A stretch of DNA of 64,000 nt from Streptomyces calvus. Lineage in GTDB: Bacteria; Actinomycetota; Actinomycetes; Streptomycetales; Streptomycetaceae. The stretch's first letter is position 1. Each line of letters opens with the position of its first letter. Below, one piece after another: positions 16,642 through 24,895 of this stretch. Under the pieces are notes generated by a model that was not told the origin of the DNA, did not search any database, and saw only the letters and a list, made by a program, of their open reading frames with translations. Both the position numbers and the translations under genes were made by a program. The stretch lies in assembly GCF_006782915.1 (NCBI RefSeq), contig NZ_VCNP01000040.1, positions 1-64,000 on the forward strand. The letters run 5' to 3'.

Positions 16642-16679
16642 GCGAGCCCCGCCCCGGTCGTGACCGGGACGGGGCTCGC
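16642..16679. terminator. Bidirectional terminator hairpin after the PP2C gene
   Basis: Arms GCGAGCCCCGCCCCGGTC and GACCGGGACGGGGCTCGC pair over 18 bases with one mismatch around a 2-base loop. They sit 3 bases after the stop codon and 55 bases from the convergent pirin stop. Confidence 0.82.
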
Positions 16680-16733
16680 ACGCGGACGGACGGCTTCACC
16701 GGCGGCCGTCGGGCCGCCGACGGACCGGCGGAC

Positions 16734-17717
16734 TTACTGTCCGTCCTTCGGTCCTTCCGCGGTCATTCCGTGCACGGCCGGGATCGTGCCCAGGCGGCCC
16801 TTCTGGAAGTCCTCGAAGGCCTGCTGGAGCTCTTCCCTGGTGTTCATGACGAACGGCCCGTAGTGCGCCATCGGCTCACGGATCGGCCGGCCGCCGAGCA
16901 GGACGACCTCCAGGTCCGGCGTGTGCGCGTCCTGCTTCTCGTCCGCGCGGACGGTCAGCGAGGAGCCCGCGCCGAACACGGCGGTCTGGCCCAGGTGGAT
17001 CGGCCGCCGCTCGGCGCCGACGCTGCCGCGCCCGGCGAGGACGTACGCCAACGCGTTGAAGTCCTCACGCCAGGGCAGCGTGATCTCGGCGCCCGGGGCG
17101 AGCGTCGCGTGGATCATCGTGATCGGCGTGTGCGTGATGCCCGGGCCCTCGTGGCCGTCCAGCTCGCCGGCGATGACGCGGAGCAGCGCGCCGCCGTCGG
17201 GGGAGGTGAGCAGCTGGACGCTGCCGCTGCGGATGTCCTGGTAGCGCGGGGCCATCATCTTGTCCTTGGCCGGCAGGTTCACCCACAGCTGGAGCCCGTG
17301 GAACAGCCCGCCGGAGACGACCAGGTGCTCCGGCGGCGCCTCGATGTGCAGCAGGCCGGCGCCGGCCGTCATCCACTGGGTGTCGCCGTTGGTGATGGTG
17401 CCGCCACCGCCGTTGGAGTCCTGGTGGTCGAAGATCCCGTCGATGATGTACGTGACGGTCTCGAAGCCGCGGTGCGGGTGCCAGGGGGTGCCCTTCGGCT
17501 CCCCGGGCGCGTACTCCACCTCGCCCATCTGGTCCATCATGATGAACGGGTCGAGATGGCGGTAGTTGATCCCGGCGAACGCCCGGCGCACCGGGAAGCC
17601 CTCACCCTCGAAACCGCCCGGAGCGGTCGTGACGGTGAGCACGGGACGTGCCACGGCGTCGGCGGGCGCGGTCACACGGGGCAGCGTCAACGGGTTCTCG
17701 ACGGTCACTGCAGGCAT
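16734..17717 (-). CDS. Pirin-family cupin protein
   Basis: 327 residues. Two cupin domains. The N-terminal one holds the pirin metal site WHPHRGFETVTYIIDGIFDH (His, His, His, and Glu further on at about residue 107). Pirins are Fe-binding proteins, some with quercetin 2,3-dioxygenase activity, others modulating enzymes or transcription; the role here is not determined. The ATG is preceded by GAGGAGGTACCGAC, a strong ribosome binding site. The upstream region has an imperfect 16-base palindrome (17747-17762). A 32-base copy of its start region recurs near 46955. Confidence 0.92.
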   Translation of the reverse strand: MPAVTVENPLTLPRVTAPADAVARPVLTVTTAPGGFEGEGFPVRRAFAGINYRHLDPFIMMDQMGEVEYAPGEPKGTPWHPHRGFETVTYIIDGIFDHQDSNGGGGTITNGDTQWMTAGAGLLHIEAPPEHLVVSGGLFHGLQLWVNLPAKDKMMAPRYQDIRSGSVQLLTSPDGGALLRVIAGELDGHEGPGITHTPITMIHATLAPGAEITLPWREDFNALAYVLAGRGSVGAERRPIHLGQTAVFGAGSSLTVRADEKQDAHTPDLEVVLLGGRPIREPMAHYGPFVMNTREELQQAFEDFQKGRLGTIPAVHGMTAEGPKDGQ

Positions 17718-17746
17718 GTCGGTACCTCCTCGGTTACGCCCACTTT

Positions 17747-17762
17747 AGTTGAGCGTTGAACT
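17747..17762. promoter_or_regulatory. Imperfect palindrome upstream of pirin
   Basis: AGTTGAGC-GTTGAACT: 6 of 8 positions are symmetric. It lies 30 bases before the pirin start, the usual position for a MarR/HxlR-type operator, and overlaps TAAAGT on the minus strand, which could serve as a -10 element. No regulator gene is adjacent. Confidence 0.35.
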
Positions 17763-17785
17763 TCCTGCCACCCCGAACCGAGAAA

Positions 17786-17809
17786 GCCCGGAGGGAATTC
17801 CCTCCGGGC
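17786..17809 (-). terminator. Perfect 24-base palindrome after the SseB-like gene
   Basis: GCCCGGAGGGAA is followed directly by its exact reverse complement TTCCCTCCGGGC. It lies between the 3' side of the SseB-like gene and the pirin promoter, and most likely ends transcription of the former. Confidence 0.65.
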
Positions 17810-17897
17810 CCGAACGACGAGCGGAACCGCCGAACCATGGCGCGGCCACGACCTCACCGCACACGCGACGCCTCGGCGCCTGCGCAGCGAAGGCGCA

Positions 17898-18033
17898 CAG
17901 CCCGACAGGCACACAGGCACACAGGCACACAGACACACAGACACACGGCATACAGGCGCACAGGCGCAGCAGGCACAGCAGGCGCACAGGCGCACAGGCG
18001 CAGCAGGCGCAGCAGGCGCAGCAGGCGCAGCAG
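17898..18033. repeat. Microsatellite-like tract of AGGCACAC and AGGCGCAGC units
   Basis: About 135 bases directly after the SseB-like stop codon. First come short units of the type AGGCACAC/AGACACAC (8 bases), then 9-base units AGGCGCAGC repeated several times almost perfectly next to the stop codon. The open frames through it encode only Ala/His/Arg/Gln repeats and are not credible genes. Confidence 0.85.
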
Positions 18034-18039
18034 TGACAC

Positions 18040-18504
18040 CTAGCCGTACATGCGGCGCATCGCGAACTCGACCATCTCCTCCACGGCCTTCGCGTCGAAC
18101 ACCATCCGGTGCTCGCCCTCCATGTCCAGGACGAAGCCGTAGCCGGTCGGCAGCAGGTCGATCACCTCGGCGCCGGTGATCACGAAGTACTTGGACTCCT
18201 TGCCCGCGTACCGCCGCAGCTCCTTGAGCGAGGTGAACATCGGGATCACCGGCTGCTGGGTGTTGTGCAGGGCGAGGAATCCGGGGTTGTCGCCGCGCGG
18301 GCAGTAGACCTTCGACGTGGCGAAGACCTGCTGGAAGTCCTCGGCCGCCATCTGCCCCGTGGTGAACGCGCGCACCGCGTCGGCGAGCGAGGGCGCGGAC
18401 GGCTCCGGATACAGCGGCGCCTGCTGCCCGTACCCGCCCGGCATCTGCTGCTGCGGCGGGACGTAACCCTGCTGTGCGCCTGCGTTCTGGTCGTAGCCGT
18501 ACAT
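18040..18504 (-). CDS. SseB-family protein
   Basis: 154 residues, soluble. The N-terminal 30 residues are Gln/Gly/Pro/Tyr-rich (MYGYDQNAGAQQGY...). The rest (about 35-150) resembles the SseB/enhanced-serine-sensitivity domain, with features such as VYCPRGDNPGFLAL, PVIPMFTSLKELRRY and GYGFVLDMEGEHRMVF. The domain's biochemical role is unknown, although it is widespread in Streptomyces and some members occur in type VII secretion settings. The ATG at 18504 is the natural start since the Gln-rich region begins there, but no strong ribosome binding site is present. It is divergent from the acyl-CoA dehydrogenase. Confidence 0.82.
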   Translation of the reverse strand: MYGYDQNAGAQQGYVPPQQQMPGGYGQQAPLYPEPSAPSLADAVRAFTTGQMAAEDFQQVFATSKVYCPRGDNPGFLALHNTQQPVIPMFTSLKELRRYAGKESKYFVITGAEVIDLLPTGYGFVLDMEGEHRMVFDAKAVEEMVEFAMRRMYG

Positions 18505-18571
18505 GCCGCACAGACTACTGACCCCGCGGGAGGGCTGGGTCACAGATGTCCCGATCGGGGTTGCTTCTTAT

Positions 18572-18608
18572 TACCGGCGGGTAGCATCATCGTAGCTACC
18601 AGTCGGTA
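18572..18608. promoter_or_regulatory. Twin TACC-N4-GGTA operators upstream of acyl-CoA dehydrogenase
   Basis: TACCGGCGGGTA (18572-18583) and TACCAGTCGGTA (18597-18608) are two copies of the same palindrome TACC-N4-GGTA with centres 25 bases apart. A further GGTAGC/GCTACC pair spans them. They lie 60-96 bases before the acyl-CoA dehydrogenase start and 68 bases from the divergent SseB-like start. The pattern suits a dimeric TetR-type repressor of fatty-acid genes; the regulator is not in this window. Confidence 0.7.
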
Positions 18609-18667
18609 CGTGAATCAGTCGCGAGGAGTCAGTGCCTCGCCGATCCCTCTCAAACGGAGCCGTCGCC

Positions 18668-20494
18668 ATGGGGCACTACAAGTCGAATCTCCGCGACATC
18701 GAGTTCAACCTCTTCGAAGTACTCGGGCGCGACAAGCTGTACGGCACGGGCCCGTTCGAGGAGATGGACACCGAGACCGCGAAGAGCATCCTCGACGAGC
18801 TGACCCGGCTCGCGGAGAACGAGCTCGCCGAGTCCTTCACCGACGCCGACCGCAACCCGCCGGTCTTCGACCCGGAGACCCACACCGCGCCGGTCCCGGC
18901 GTCCTTCAAGAAGAGCTACCAGGCCTTCATGGACTCCGAGTACTGGCGCCTGGGCCTGCCCGAGGCCATCGGCGGCACCACCGCGCCGCCGTCGCTGATC
19001 TGGGCGTACGCCGAGCTGATCCTGGGCGCCAACCCGGCCGTGTGGATGTACTCCTCCGGCCCGGCCTTCGCCGGGATCCTCTACGACGAGGGCAACGAGA
19101 CCCAGAAGAAGATCGCGCAGATCGCCGTCGAGAAGCAGTGGGGCTCGACGATGGTCCTCACCGAGCCGGACGCCGGTTCGGACGTGGGCGCCGGCCGCAC
19201 CAAGGCCGTGCAGCAGGAGGACGGCTCCTGGCACATCGAGGGCGTGAAGCGGTTCATCACCTCCGGTGAGCACGACATGTCGGAGAACATCCTCCACTAC
19301 GTGCTCGCCCGCCCCGAGGGCGCCGGTCCCGGCACCAAGGGCCTGTCCCTCTTCCTCGTCCCGAAGTACCTCTTCGACGTCGAGACCGGCGAGCTGGGCG
19401 AGCGCAACGGCGTCTACGCCACCAACGTCGAGCACAAGATGGGCCTGAAGGCCTCCAACACCTGCGAGATGACCTTCGGCGACCGGCACCCCGCCAAGGG
19501 CTGGCTGATCGGCGACAAGCACGACGGCATCCGCCAGATGTTCCGCATCATCGAGTTCGCCCGCATGATGGTCGGCACGAAGGCGATCTCCACGCTGTCC
19601 ACGGGCTACCTGAACGCGCTGGAGTACGCCAAGGAGCGCGTCCAGGGCCCCGACCTGGCGAACTTCATGGACAAGACCGCGCCCAAGGTCACCATCACCC
19701 ACCACCCGGACGTGCGCCGCTCGCTCATGACGCAGAAGGCGTACGCGGAGGGCATGCGCGCCCTGGTCCTCCACACCGCCTCCGTCCAGGACGCGATCGC
19801 GGTGAAGGAGGCGAACGGCGAGGACGCCTCCGCCGAGCACGCGCTGAACGACCTGCTCCTGCCGATCGTCAAGGGCTACGGCTCCGAGAAGGGCTACGAG
19901 CAGCTCGCCCAGTCGCTGCAGACCTTCGGCGGCTCCGGCTTCCTCCAGGAGTACCCGATCGAGCAGTACATCCGGGACTCCAAGATCGACACCCTGTACG
20001 AGGGCACGACCGCGATCCAGGGCCAGGACTTCTTCTTCCGGAAGATCGTCCGCAACCAGGGTGCCGCGCTGAACTCGCTGGCCGAGGACATCAAGAAGTT
20101 CCTCGCCCTCGACACCGGCGGCGAGGAGCTGGCCGGCGCCCGCGACCACCTGGCGAAGGCGGCCGTCGAGCTGGAGGCGATCGTCGGCCTGATGCTCACC
20201 GACCTCGCGGCCACCGAGCAGGACGTCAAGAACATCTACAAGGTGGGCCTGAACACCACCCGCCTGCTGATGGCCTCCGGTGACGTGATCGTCGGCTACC
20301 TGCTCCTGCGGGGCGCCGCGGTCGCCGCCGAGAAGCTCCGGACGGCCTCCGCCAAGGACAAGGCGTTCTACACCGGCAAGATCGCCGCGGCGAAGTTCTT
20401 CGCGGCCAACGTCCTGCCCGGCGTCACCCTGGCCCGCAAGGTCGCCGAGGGCGTCGAGCTGGACCTGATGGAGCTCGACGAGGCGGCGTTCTAG
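18668..20494 (+). CDS. Acyl-CoA dehydrogenase (long FadE-type)
   Basis: 608 residues. The ATG within GGAGCCGTCGCCATG starts the typical N-terminus MGHYKSNLRDIEFNLFEVLG; an earlier in-frame GTG at 18632 is less likely. An N-terminal helical domain, the FAD/substrate core with MVLTEPDAGSDVG and RFITSGEHD, and the C-terminal domain with QYIRDSKIDTLYEGTTAIQG are visible. The Glu in YEGTT is the catalytic base expected for the family. The extra C-terminal region of over 100 residues is typical of the ~600-residue class. It catalyses the first dehydrogenation step of beta-oxidation with an electron-transferring flavoprotein. Twin palindromes upstream suggest repression until acyl-CoA accumulates. 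Confidence 0.94.
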   Translation: MGHYKSNLRDIEFNLFEVLGRDKLYGTGPFEEMDTETAKSILDELTRLAENELAESFTDADRNPPVFDPETHTAPVPASFKKSYQAFMDSEYWRLGLPEAIGGTTAPPSLIWAYAELILGANPAVWMYSSGPAFAGILYDEGNETQKKIAQIAVEKQWGSTMVLTEPDAGSDVGAGRTKAVQQEDGSWHIEGVKRFITSGEHDMSENILHYVLARPEGAGPGTKGLSLFLVPKYLFDVETGELGERNGVYATNVEHKMGLKASNTCEMTFGDRHPAKGWLIGDKHDGIRQMFRIIEFARMMVGTKAISTLSTGYLNALEYAKERVQGPDLANFMDKTAPKVTITHHPDVRRSLMTQKAYAEGMRALVLHTASVQDAIAVKEANGEDASAEHALNDLLLPIVKGYGSEKGYEQLAQSLQTFGGSGFLQEYPIEQYIRDSKIDTLYEGTTAIQGQDFFFRKIVRNQGAALNSLAEDIKKFLALDTGGEELAGARDHLAKAAVELEAIVGLMLTDLAATEQDVKNIYKVGLNTTRLLMASGDVIVGYLLLRGAAVAAEKLRTASAKDKAFYTGKIAAAKFFAANVLPGVTLARKVAEGVELDLMELDEAAF

Positions 20495-20567
20495 CCCCTG
20501 CTCCGGTCTCCTTCGCGGGCCTGCCCCGACCTGCGGGGACAGACCGTACGAGACCCGGCCGGACCCC

Positions 20568-20605
20568 GCGAGGGCCCGCTCCCGCACAGGGATGCGGGCC
20601 CTCGC
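20568..20605 (+). terminator. Hairpin after acyl-CoA dehydrogenase
   Basis: Arms GCGAGGGCCCGC and GCGGGCCCTCGC are perfectly complementary with a 14-base loop. They lie between the stop codon of the dehydrogenase and the start of the aminopeptidase gene on the same strand, so the two genes are probably separate transcription units. Confidence 0.75.
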
Positions 20606-20623
20606 GCTCGTTAAGGTGAACCC

Positions 20624-21973
20624 ATGAGCGAACCCTCCCGCCCGTCTCCCGCCGCCACCCCTGCGCGGAGCGCTGCGCGCGCCTCTTTCCGCTTCGACCG
20701 CGGCCACACCGACGACCTGATGTCCTTCCTCGCGGCCAGTCCCACGCCGTACCACGCGGTGGCGAACGCGGCCGAGCGGCTGGAGAAGGCGGGCTTCCGG
20801 CAGGTCGCGGAGACGGACGCCTGGGACGGGACGGCCGGCGGGAAGTACGTGCTGCGCGGCGGCGCGATCATCGCCTGGTACGTGCCCGAGGGAGCCGCCG
20901 CGCACACCCCGTTCCGGATCGTCGGCGCCCACACCGACTCCCCGAACCTGCGGGTGAAGCCGCGGCCCGACAGCGGTGCGCACGGCTGGCGCCAGGTGGC
21001 CGTGGAGATCTACGGCGGCCCGCTGCTCAACTCCTGGCTCGACCGCGACCTCGGCCTGGCCGGCCGGCTGACCCTGCGCGACGGCTCCACCCGCCTGGTC
21101 GACGTCGACCGGCCGCTCCTGCGGGTCCCGCAGCTCGCCGTCCACCTGGACCGCACGGTCAACTCCGACGGTCTGAAGCTGGACAAGCAGCGGCACATGC
21201 AGCCGGTGTGGGGCCTCGGCGACGACATCCGCGACGGCGACCTCATCGCCTTCCTGGAGGAGACCGCCGGCCTGCCCTCCGGCGAGGTCACCGGCTGGGA
21301 CCTCATGGTGCACTCCGTCGAGCCGCCCGCCTACCTGGGCCGCGACCGCGAGCTGGTGGCCGGCCCGCGCATGGACAACCTGCTGTCCGTGCACGCCGGC
21401 ACGGCCGCCCTCGCCGCGGTGGCGGGCCGGGGCGCCGACCTCTCCTGCATCCCCGTCCTCGCCGCCTTCGACCACGAGGAGAACGGCTCCCAGTCCGACA
21501 CCGGCGCGGACGGCCCGCTGCTCGGCGGCGTCCTGGAGCGCTCGGTGTACGCGCGCGGCGGCACGTACGAGGACCGGGCCCGTGCCTTCGCCGGCACCGT
21601 CTGCATCTCCTCCGACACCGGTCACGCCGTCCACCCCAACTACGCGGAGCGGCACGACCCGACGCACCACCCGCGCGTCGACGGCGGCCCGCTCCTCAAG
21701 GTCAACGTCAACAACCGCTACGCCACGGACGGTTCGGGACGCTCGGTGTTCGCGGCGGCCTGCGACAAGGCGGACGTGCCCTTCCAGTCGTTCGTCTCCA
21801 ACAACGCGATGCCGTGCGGCACCACCATCGGCCCCATCACGGCGGCCCGGCACGGCATCCGCACCGTCGACATCGGCGTGGCCATCCTGTCCATGCACAG
21901 CGCACGCGAACTGTGCGGCGCCAACGACCCGTACCTGCTGGCCAACGCGCTGCTGGCGTTCCTCGACGAGTAG
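20624..21973 (+). CDS. M18-family aminopeptidase
   Basis: 449 residues. A cytoplasmic dinuclear zinc aminopeptidase of the M18 (aspartyl aminopeptidase/ApeB) family. The metal and catalytic motifs appear in order: HTDSPNLRVKP near residue 103, the GPRMDN region, FDHEENGSQS, SDTGHAVHPNY, and a C-terminal GTTIGP...MHSARE region. These correspond to the expected His/Asp, Glu-Glu, Asp and His ligands. It releases N-terminal residues, preferring acidic ones, from peptides. The ATG lies after GGTGAACCC. Length matches the family. A small membrane protein gene follows after 80 bases. Confidence 0.94.
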   Translation: MSEPSRPSPAATPARSAARASFRFDRGHTDDLMSFLAASPTPYHAVANAAERLEKAGFRQVAETDAWDGTAGGKYVLRGGAIIAWYVPEGAAAHTPFRIVGAHTDSPNLRVKPRPDSGAHGWRQVAVEIYGGPLLNSWLDRDLGLAGRLTLRDGSTRLVDVDRPLLRVPQLAVHLDRTVNSDGLKLDKQRHMQPVWGLGDDIRDGDLIAFLEETAGLPSGEVTGWDLMVHSVEPPAYLGRDRELVAGPRMDNLLSVHAGTAALAAVAGRGADLSCIPVLAAFDHEENGSQSDTGADGPLLGGVLERSVYARGGTYEDRARAFAGTVCISSDTGHAVHPNYAERHDPTHHPRVDGGPLLKVNVNNRYATDGSGRSVFAAACDKADVPFQSFVSNNAMPCGTTIGPITAARHGIRTVDIGVAILSMHSARELCGANDPYLLANALLAFLDE

Positions 21974-22053
21974 TCAACCCGCCCACGGCGCATGGGAAAC
22001 GCCCGTCCGGGTACCCGGAGTCGACCGGAACCACCGGACAGGGAGGCGACACC

Positions 22054-22308
22054 ATGGGCCTCGGCGGATGCATCATCCTCATCGCCGTGGGAGCAATCCT
22101 CACGTTCGCGACCGACTGGGACATGCAGGGTGTCAACCTTGACCTGGTCGGCGTCATCTTCATGATCGTCGGCTTGATCGGCGTCGCGACCTTCAGCAGC
22201 ATCGCCCGGCGTCGGCGGGTCGTCGTACCGCCCGCCACGCCGGTCGTCGACGACACGCGCCCGCACCACCACACGCGCGACGGATACAGCGACGGATACG
22301 GGGTCTGA
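22054..22308 (+). CDS. Small two-helix membrane protein (DUF6458-like)
   Basis: 84 residues. Two hydrophobic helices, IILIAVGAILTFAT and LVGVIFMIVGLIGVATF, are joined by the short loop DWDMQGVNLD. A basic and His/Pro-rich cytoplasmic tail ends in HHHTRDGYSDGYGV. This pattern matches the actinobacterial DUF6458 family, of unknown function. GGGAGG precedes the ATG with ideal spacing, which fixes the start. It is too small to recognise by motif alone; the assignment rests on overall pattern and strong translation signals. Confidence 0.82.
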   Translation: MGLGGCIILIAVGAILTFATDWDMQGVNLDLVGVIFMIVGLIGVATFSSIARRRRVVVPPATPVVDDTRPHHHTRDGYSDGYGV

Positions 22309-22521
22309 CAACCCCGGGACCGCCGCCCCGAGCGCCGGTCCTCCATCCCACCGTGACGGCGTCCACGCAGGTCAGGGCTGTCCCGGACAGGCTTCGGCCG
22401 TCCCGGACCGTCCCGGACGGGCGTGGGCGTTGCCGCGCCGTGACGCGCACCGGCAGTGTCTGGTCCGCCCCGGCCGATCCGGCCCCGGGCACCACCTGTC
22501 ACACGACTCGGGAGAGAACGC
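22309..22521. other. Intergenic region with TCCCGGAC repeats
   Basis: 213 bases. Around 22378-22430 the motif GTCCCGGAC recurs four times with a spacing of about 10-20 bases. No promoter is evident apart from the GGAGAG ribosome binding site just before the next gene. Confidence 0.4.
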
Positions 22522-22899
22522 ATGCGTGCACGTCATGCCCTGATGGTCACCGTCGCCGGTGCGGCACTCGTCGCGGGCGGCCTCGCCGCGCCGGCCGCCC
22601 AGGCGGCGGCAAGCGGAACGTCGGCGGTCACCTGCGGCAACGCGTACTGGCCGCACACCAACAAGGACAGCGGTTCCGGCAAGGTCACCAAGTCCGGCAG
22701 CGCCGCTGTGCACACCGGCCCGTACGGCGCCTGCACCACCGTCGGATACGTCTCGCAGGACACCACCGTCCAGTACGACTGCTACTCCGTGAACGACTAC
22801 GGCAACCGGTGGACGTGGATCCGGGACGCCAACGGCAGCAGCCTCGGCTGGATCTACGGCGCCTACCTGGACGACGGCGGGGCCACGGCGCGCTGCTGA
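22522..22899 (+). CDS. Secreted small SH3-like protein
   Basis: 125 residues. A Sec signal peptide (about 1-28, MRARHALMVTVAGAALVAGG, cleavage after AQA) is followed by a mature domain of about 95 residues. Four cysteines (in VTCGNAY, GACTTVG, YDCYSV and the terminal ARC) could form two disulfides. The motifs VHTGPYGACTTVGYV and TWIRDANGSSLGWIYGAYL resemble bacterial SH3 repeats, which bind peptidoglycan or peptides. Streptomyces secrete many such proteins of unknown role. The ATG is fixed by GGAGAG at 22511. Confidence 0.85.
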   Translation: MRARHALMVTVAGAALVAGGLAAPAAQAAASGTSAVTCGNAYWPHTNKDSGSGKVTKSGSAAVHTGPYGACTTVGYVSQDTTVQYDCYSVNDYGNRWTWIRDANGSSLGWIYGAYLDDGGATARC

Positions 22900-22976
22900 C
22901 GGTCCGTCGGCGGTGAGGGGGAGCGGTCCGGCGGGCGGGGTTGCGCCGGACCGGCTCGGCCGTCCGCCGGCCGGGT

Positions 22977-23918
22977 TCAGTCGTCCGAGGGGCCGATCAG
23001 ATAGCGCTGGGCCGGTGCGTCGGTGCACGCCCGTACCACGGCCTCGGTCCCCTCGGCCGGTTCCGCGTCGGCGGCGCCCAGGCACCGGCCCGCGTCGACG
23101 CGCAGCACGTACTCGTCCGCGTCCGTGTCCGCCCCGTCCCCGTGCACCCGCTCGACGCGGAACCGGGTGCCCGCGGTGCAGTCGTTGCGCGGCTCCAGCA
23201 GGTCGCGGGCCGGGGCGGTGGTGAGGACGACCAGACAGCCCGTGCCGTGCTCGGGGTGGTACCAGCTCACCCGGTACGTCCCGTTCCCGGCCGGCACGAG
23301 CCGCGTCACCGGCGGTTCGGCGCCGGCGCACGGGCGGTGCACCGCCACCTCGGAGGGGTAGCGGCCGTCCCGGGTGTGGCCGTCGGTCAGGCACAGTCCG
23401 GGCGACAGCACCGGCCGGATGCGCACCGGGCCGTCGGCGCCGACGGGTTCGCCCCGCTGCGCCCGGTCGTCGTCGCCGGGGAAGGACAGGGCCAGGACCG
23501 CCGCGGTCGCCACGGCCAGGCCGACGGCCGTCATCCCGGTGACCCGGCGCACGCGTCCCGGCCCGGTGAACCAGCGGGCCGCGAGGGCTCCGGCCGTACG
23601 GGGGGCGGCCGGAGCCTCCGGGGCGGCGGTGCGCGGGGCGGCCTCCGCCAGCCGGTCCCGGGCCGCGAGCCACCGCTCCACCTGGTCCTCGCCCTCGCAG
23701 GCGCGGACGAACGCGGCCACGAGGTCCGGCCGGGGGAGCGCGTGGCGCGCGAGGGCGTTGGCCAGGGTGCTGCGCGCCAGCACGTCCCCGTGCCGCGCCG
23801 CCCGCTGCTCCAGCTCCCGGTACGTCAGCCCGGAGCGCTCCTTGGCCCGCCGCATCAGCGCGACGAACTCCGCGGCGTCACCGGCGTCTTCGGGCCGCAG
23901 ACCCTTCTGGCTTCCCAT
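22977..23918 (-). CDS. Membrane-anchored XRE-type protein with extracytoplasmic C-terminal domain
   Basis: 313 residues. The N-terminal 75 residues form an XRE-like helix-turn-helix (FVALMRRAKERSGLTYRELE followed by STLANALARHALPRPD). A single transmembrane helix lies at about 128-145. A C-terminal extracytoplasmic region contains paired cysteines and repeats such as LCLTDG, RPCAG and RCLGAADAEP, resembling ricin-type sugar-binding lectin folds. The layout suggests a transmembrane sensor in which an outside ligand changes DNA binding or protein contacts inside; that is inference. ATG at 23918 begins MGSQKGLRPED; the ribosome binding site is weak. Confidence 0.8.
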   Translation of the reverse strand: MGSQKGLRPEDAGDAAEFVALMRRAKERSGLTYRELEQRAARHGDVLARSTLANALARHALPRPDLVAAFVRACEGEDQVERWLAARDRLAEAAPRTAAPEAPAAPRTAGALAARWFTGPGRVRRVTGMTAVGLAVATAAVLALSFPGDDDRAQRGEPVGADGPVRIRPVLSPGLCLTDGHTRDGRYPSEVAVHRPCAGAEPPVTRLVPAGNGTYRVSWYHPEHGTGCLVVLTTAPARDLLEPRNDCTAGTRFRVERVHGDGADTDADEYVLRVDAGRCLGAADAEPAEGTEAVVRACTDAPAQRYLIGPSDD

Positions 23919-24052
23919 GTCCGTCAATGTCCCGGCAGCCGGCCGGGAGCGCAATCCATGATCGCGTCATTCCCGTGCGGTACCGGGCCGGGCTCAGCCC
24001 GTCGGCCTACCGGCCGCTTCAGCGGGACGCCCGGCGGGGAAGCCCTGGTCCC

Positions 24053-24550
24053 ATGAGATACCTCGTGCGGGACCGGATCCTCGGGATCGGTGACGACTAC
24101 TGGATCGAGGACGACCGCGGCAACAAGGTCTTCCTCGTCGACGGCAAGGCCATGCGGCTGCGGGACACCTTCGAGCTGAAGGACGCCGGCGGCCGCGTCC
24201 TCGTCGACATCCGCCGCAAGATGTTCGCGGTGCGCGACACCATGGTGATCGAGCGGGACGGCGAGCCGCTGGCGACGATCCGCCGCAAGCGGCTGTCCCT
24301 GCTGCGCAACCACTACCGGGTGTCCCTGGCGGACGGCAGCACCGAACTGGACGTCAGCGGCCGCATCCTCGACCGCGAGTTCGCCGTGGAGTACGACGGC
24401 GAACTGCTCGCCGTGGTCTCCCGGCGGTGGCTGCACGTCCGGGAGACGTACGGCGTCGACGTCGTCCGGGAGGACGCGGACCCGGCGCTGCTGATCGCGG
24501 TGGCCGTGTGCGTGATCCACCTGGCGCAGAAGGAACGGGAGGACGGCTAG
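24053..24550 (+). CDS. LURP-one-related (LOR) family protein
   Basis: 165 residues. Repeating beta-strand motifs such as YWIEDDRGNKVFLVDGKAMR, TFELKDAGG and VLVDIRRKMFAVRDTMVIE are typical of the LOR/tubby-like fold. The family is soluble or membrane-associated and of unknown function; a phospholipid-scramblase-like relationship is known. The start ATG follows GGGGAAG. Divergent to the XRE-type gene with about 130 bases between starts. The 3' side runs into a minisatellite before the convergent hydrolase gene. Confidence 0.85.
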   Translation: MRYLVRDRILGIGDDYWIEDDRGNKVFLVDGKAMRLRDTFELKDAGGRVLVDIRRKMFAVRDTMVIERDGEPLATIRRKRLSLLRNHYRVSLADGSTELDVSGRILDREFAVEYDGELLAVVSRRWLHVRETYGVDVVREDADPALLIAVAVCVIHLAQKEREDG

Positions 24551-24599
24551 CCGTTCCGCCCCTGTCCGGCGGACCGGCGGCCGGGGCGGTCCCGGCGGC

Positions 24600-24895
24600 C
24601 GGGACGGGCCCCGGTGATGGGGGCGAGCCCCGGTGGTGAGGGCGAGCCCCGGTGGTGAGGACGGGCCCCGGTGGGTGGCGGGCCCTGGTAGTGGGGTCAG
24701 GCCCCGGTGGCGGGGTCAGGCCCCGGTGGTGAAGTGGCCCCGGTAGCGGGGGCTGGCCCCGGTGATGAGGTCAGGCCCCGGCGATGGGGTCGGGACGGTG
24801 ATGGGGTCGGGACCCGGTGGTGAAGTGGCCCCGGTAGCGGGGGCTGGCCCCGGTGATGAGGTCAGGCCCCAGTGGCGGGGTCAGGTCCCGGTGGT
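24600..24895. repeat. GC-rich minisatellite with an exact 58-base duplication
   Basis: Units of about 19-20 bases of the type GCCCCGGTGGTGAGGGCGA recur through about 300 bases. Inside it an exact 58-base segment is present at 24722-24779 and again at 24813-24870 (offset 91). It beginning CCCGGTGGTGAAGTGGCCC. The tract occupies the space between two convergent genes and overlaps the last codons of the nitrilase-family gene by about 15 bases. Confidence 0.85.

Noticed and set aside
18650..21898. A minus-strand open frame of over 1000 codons opposite the acyl-CoA dehydrogenase and aminopeptidase genes
   Set aside because: It is a G+C-driven shadow spanning two well-supported genes and their terminator; composition (Val/Gly/Arg/Asp) is that of antisense frames.
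24600..24895. Minisatellite possibly a CRISPR array or phage attachment site
   Set aside because: Repeats are adjacent and degenerate with no spacer pattern, and there is no integrase or tRNA gene next to it.
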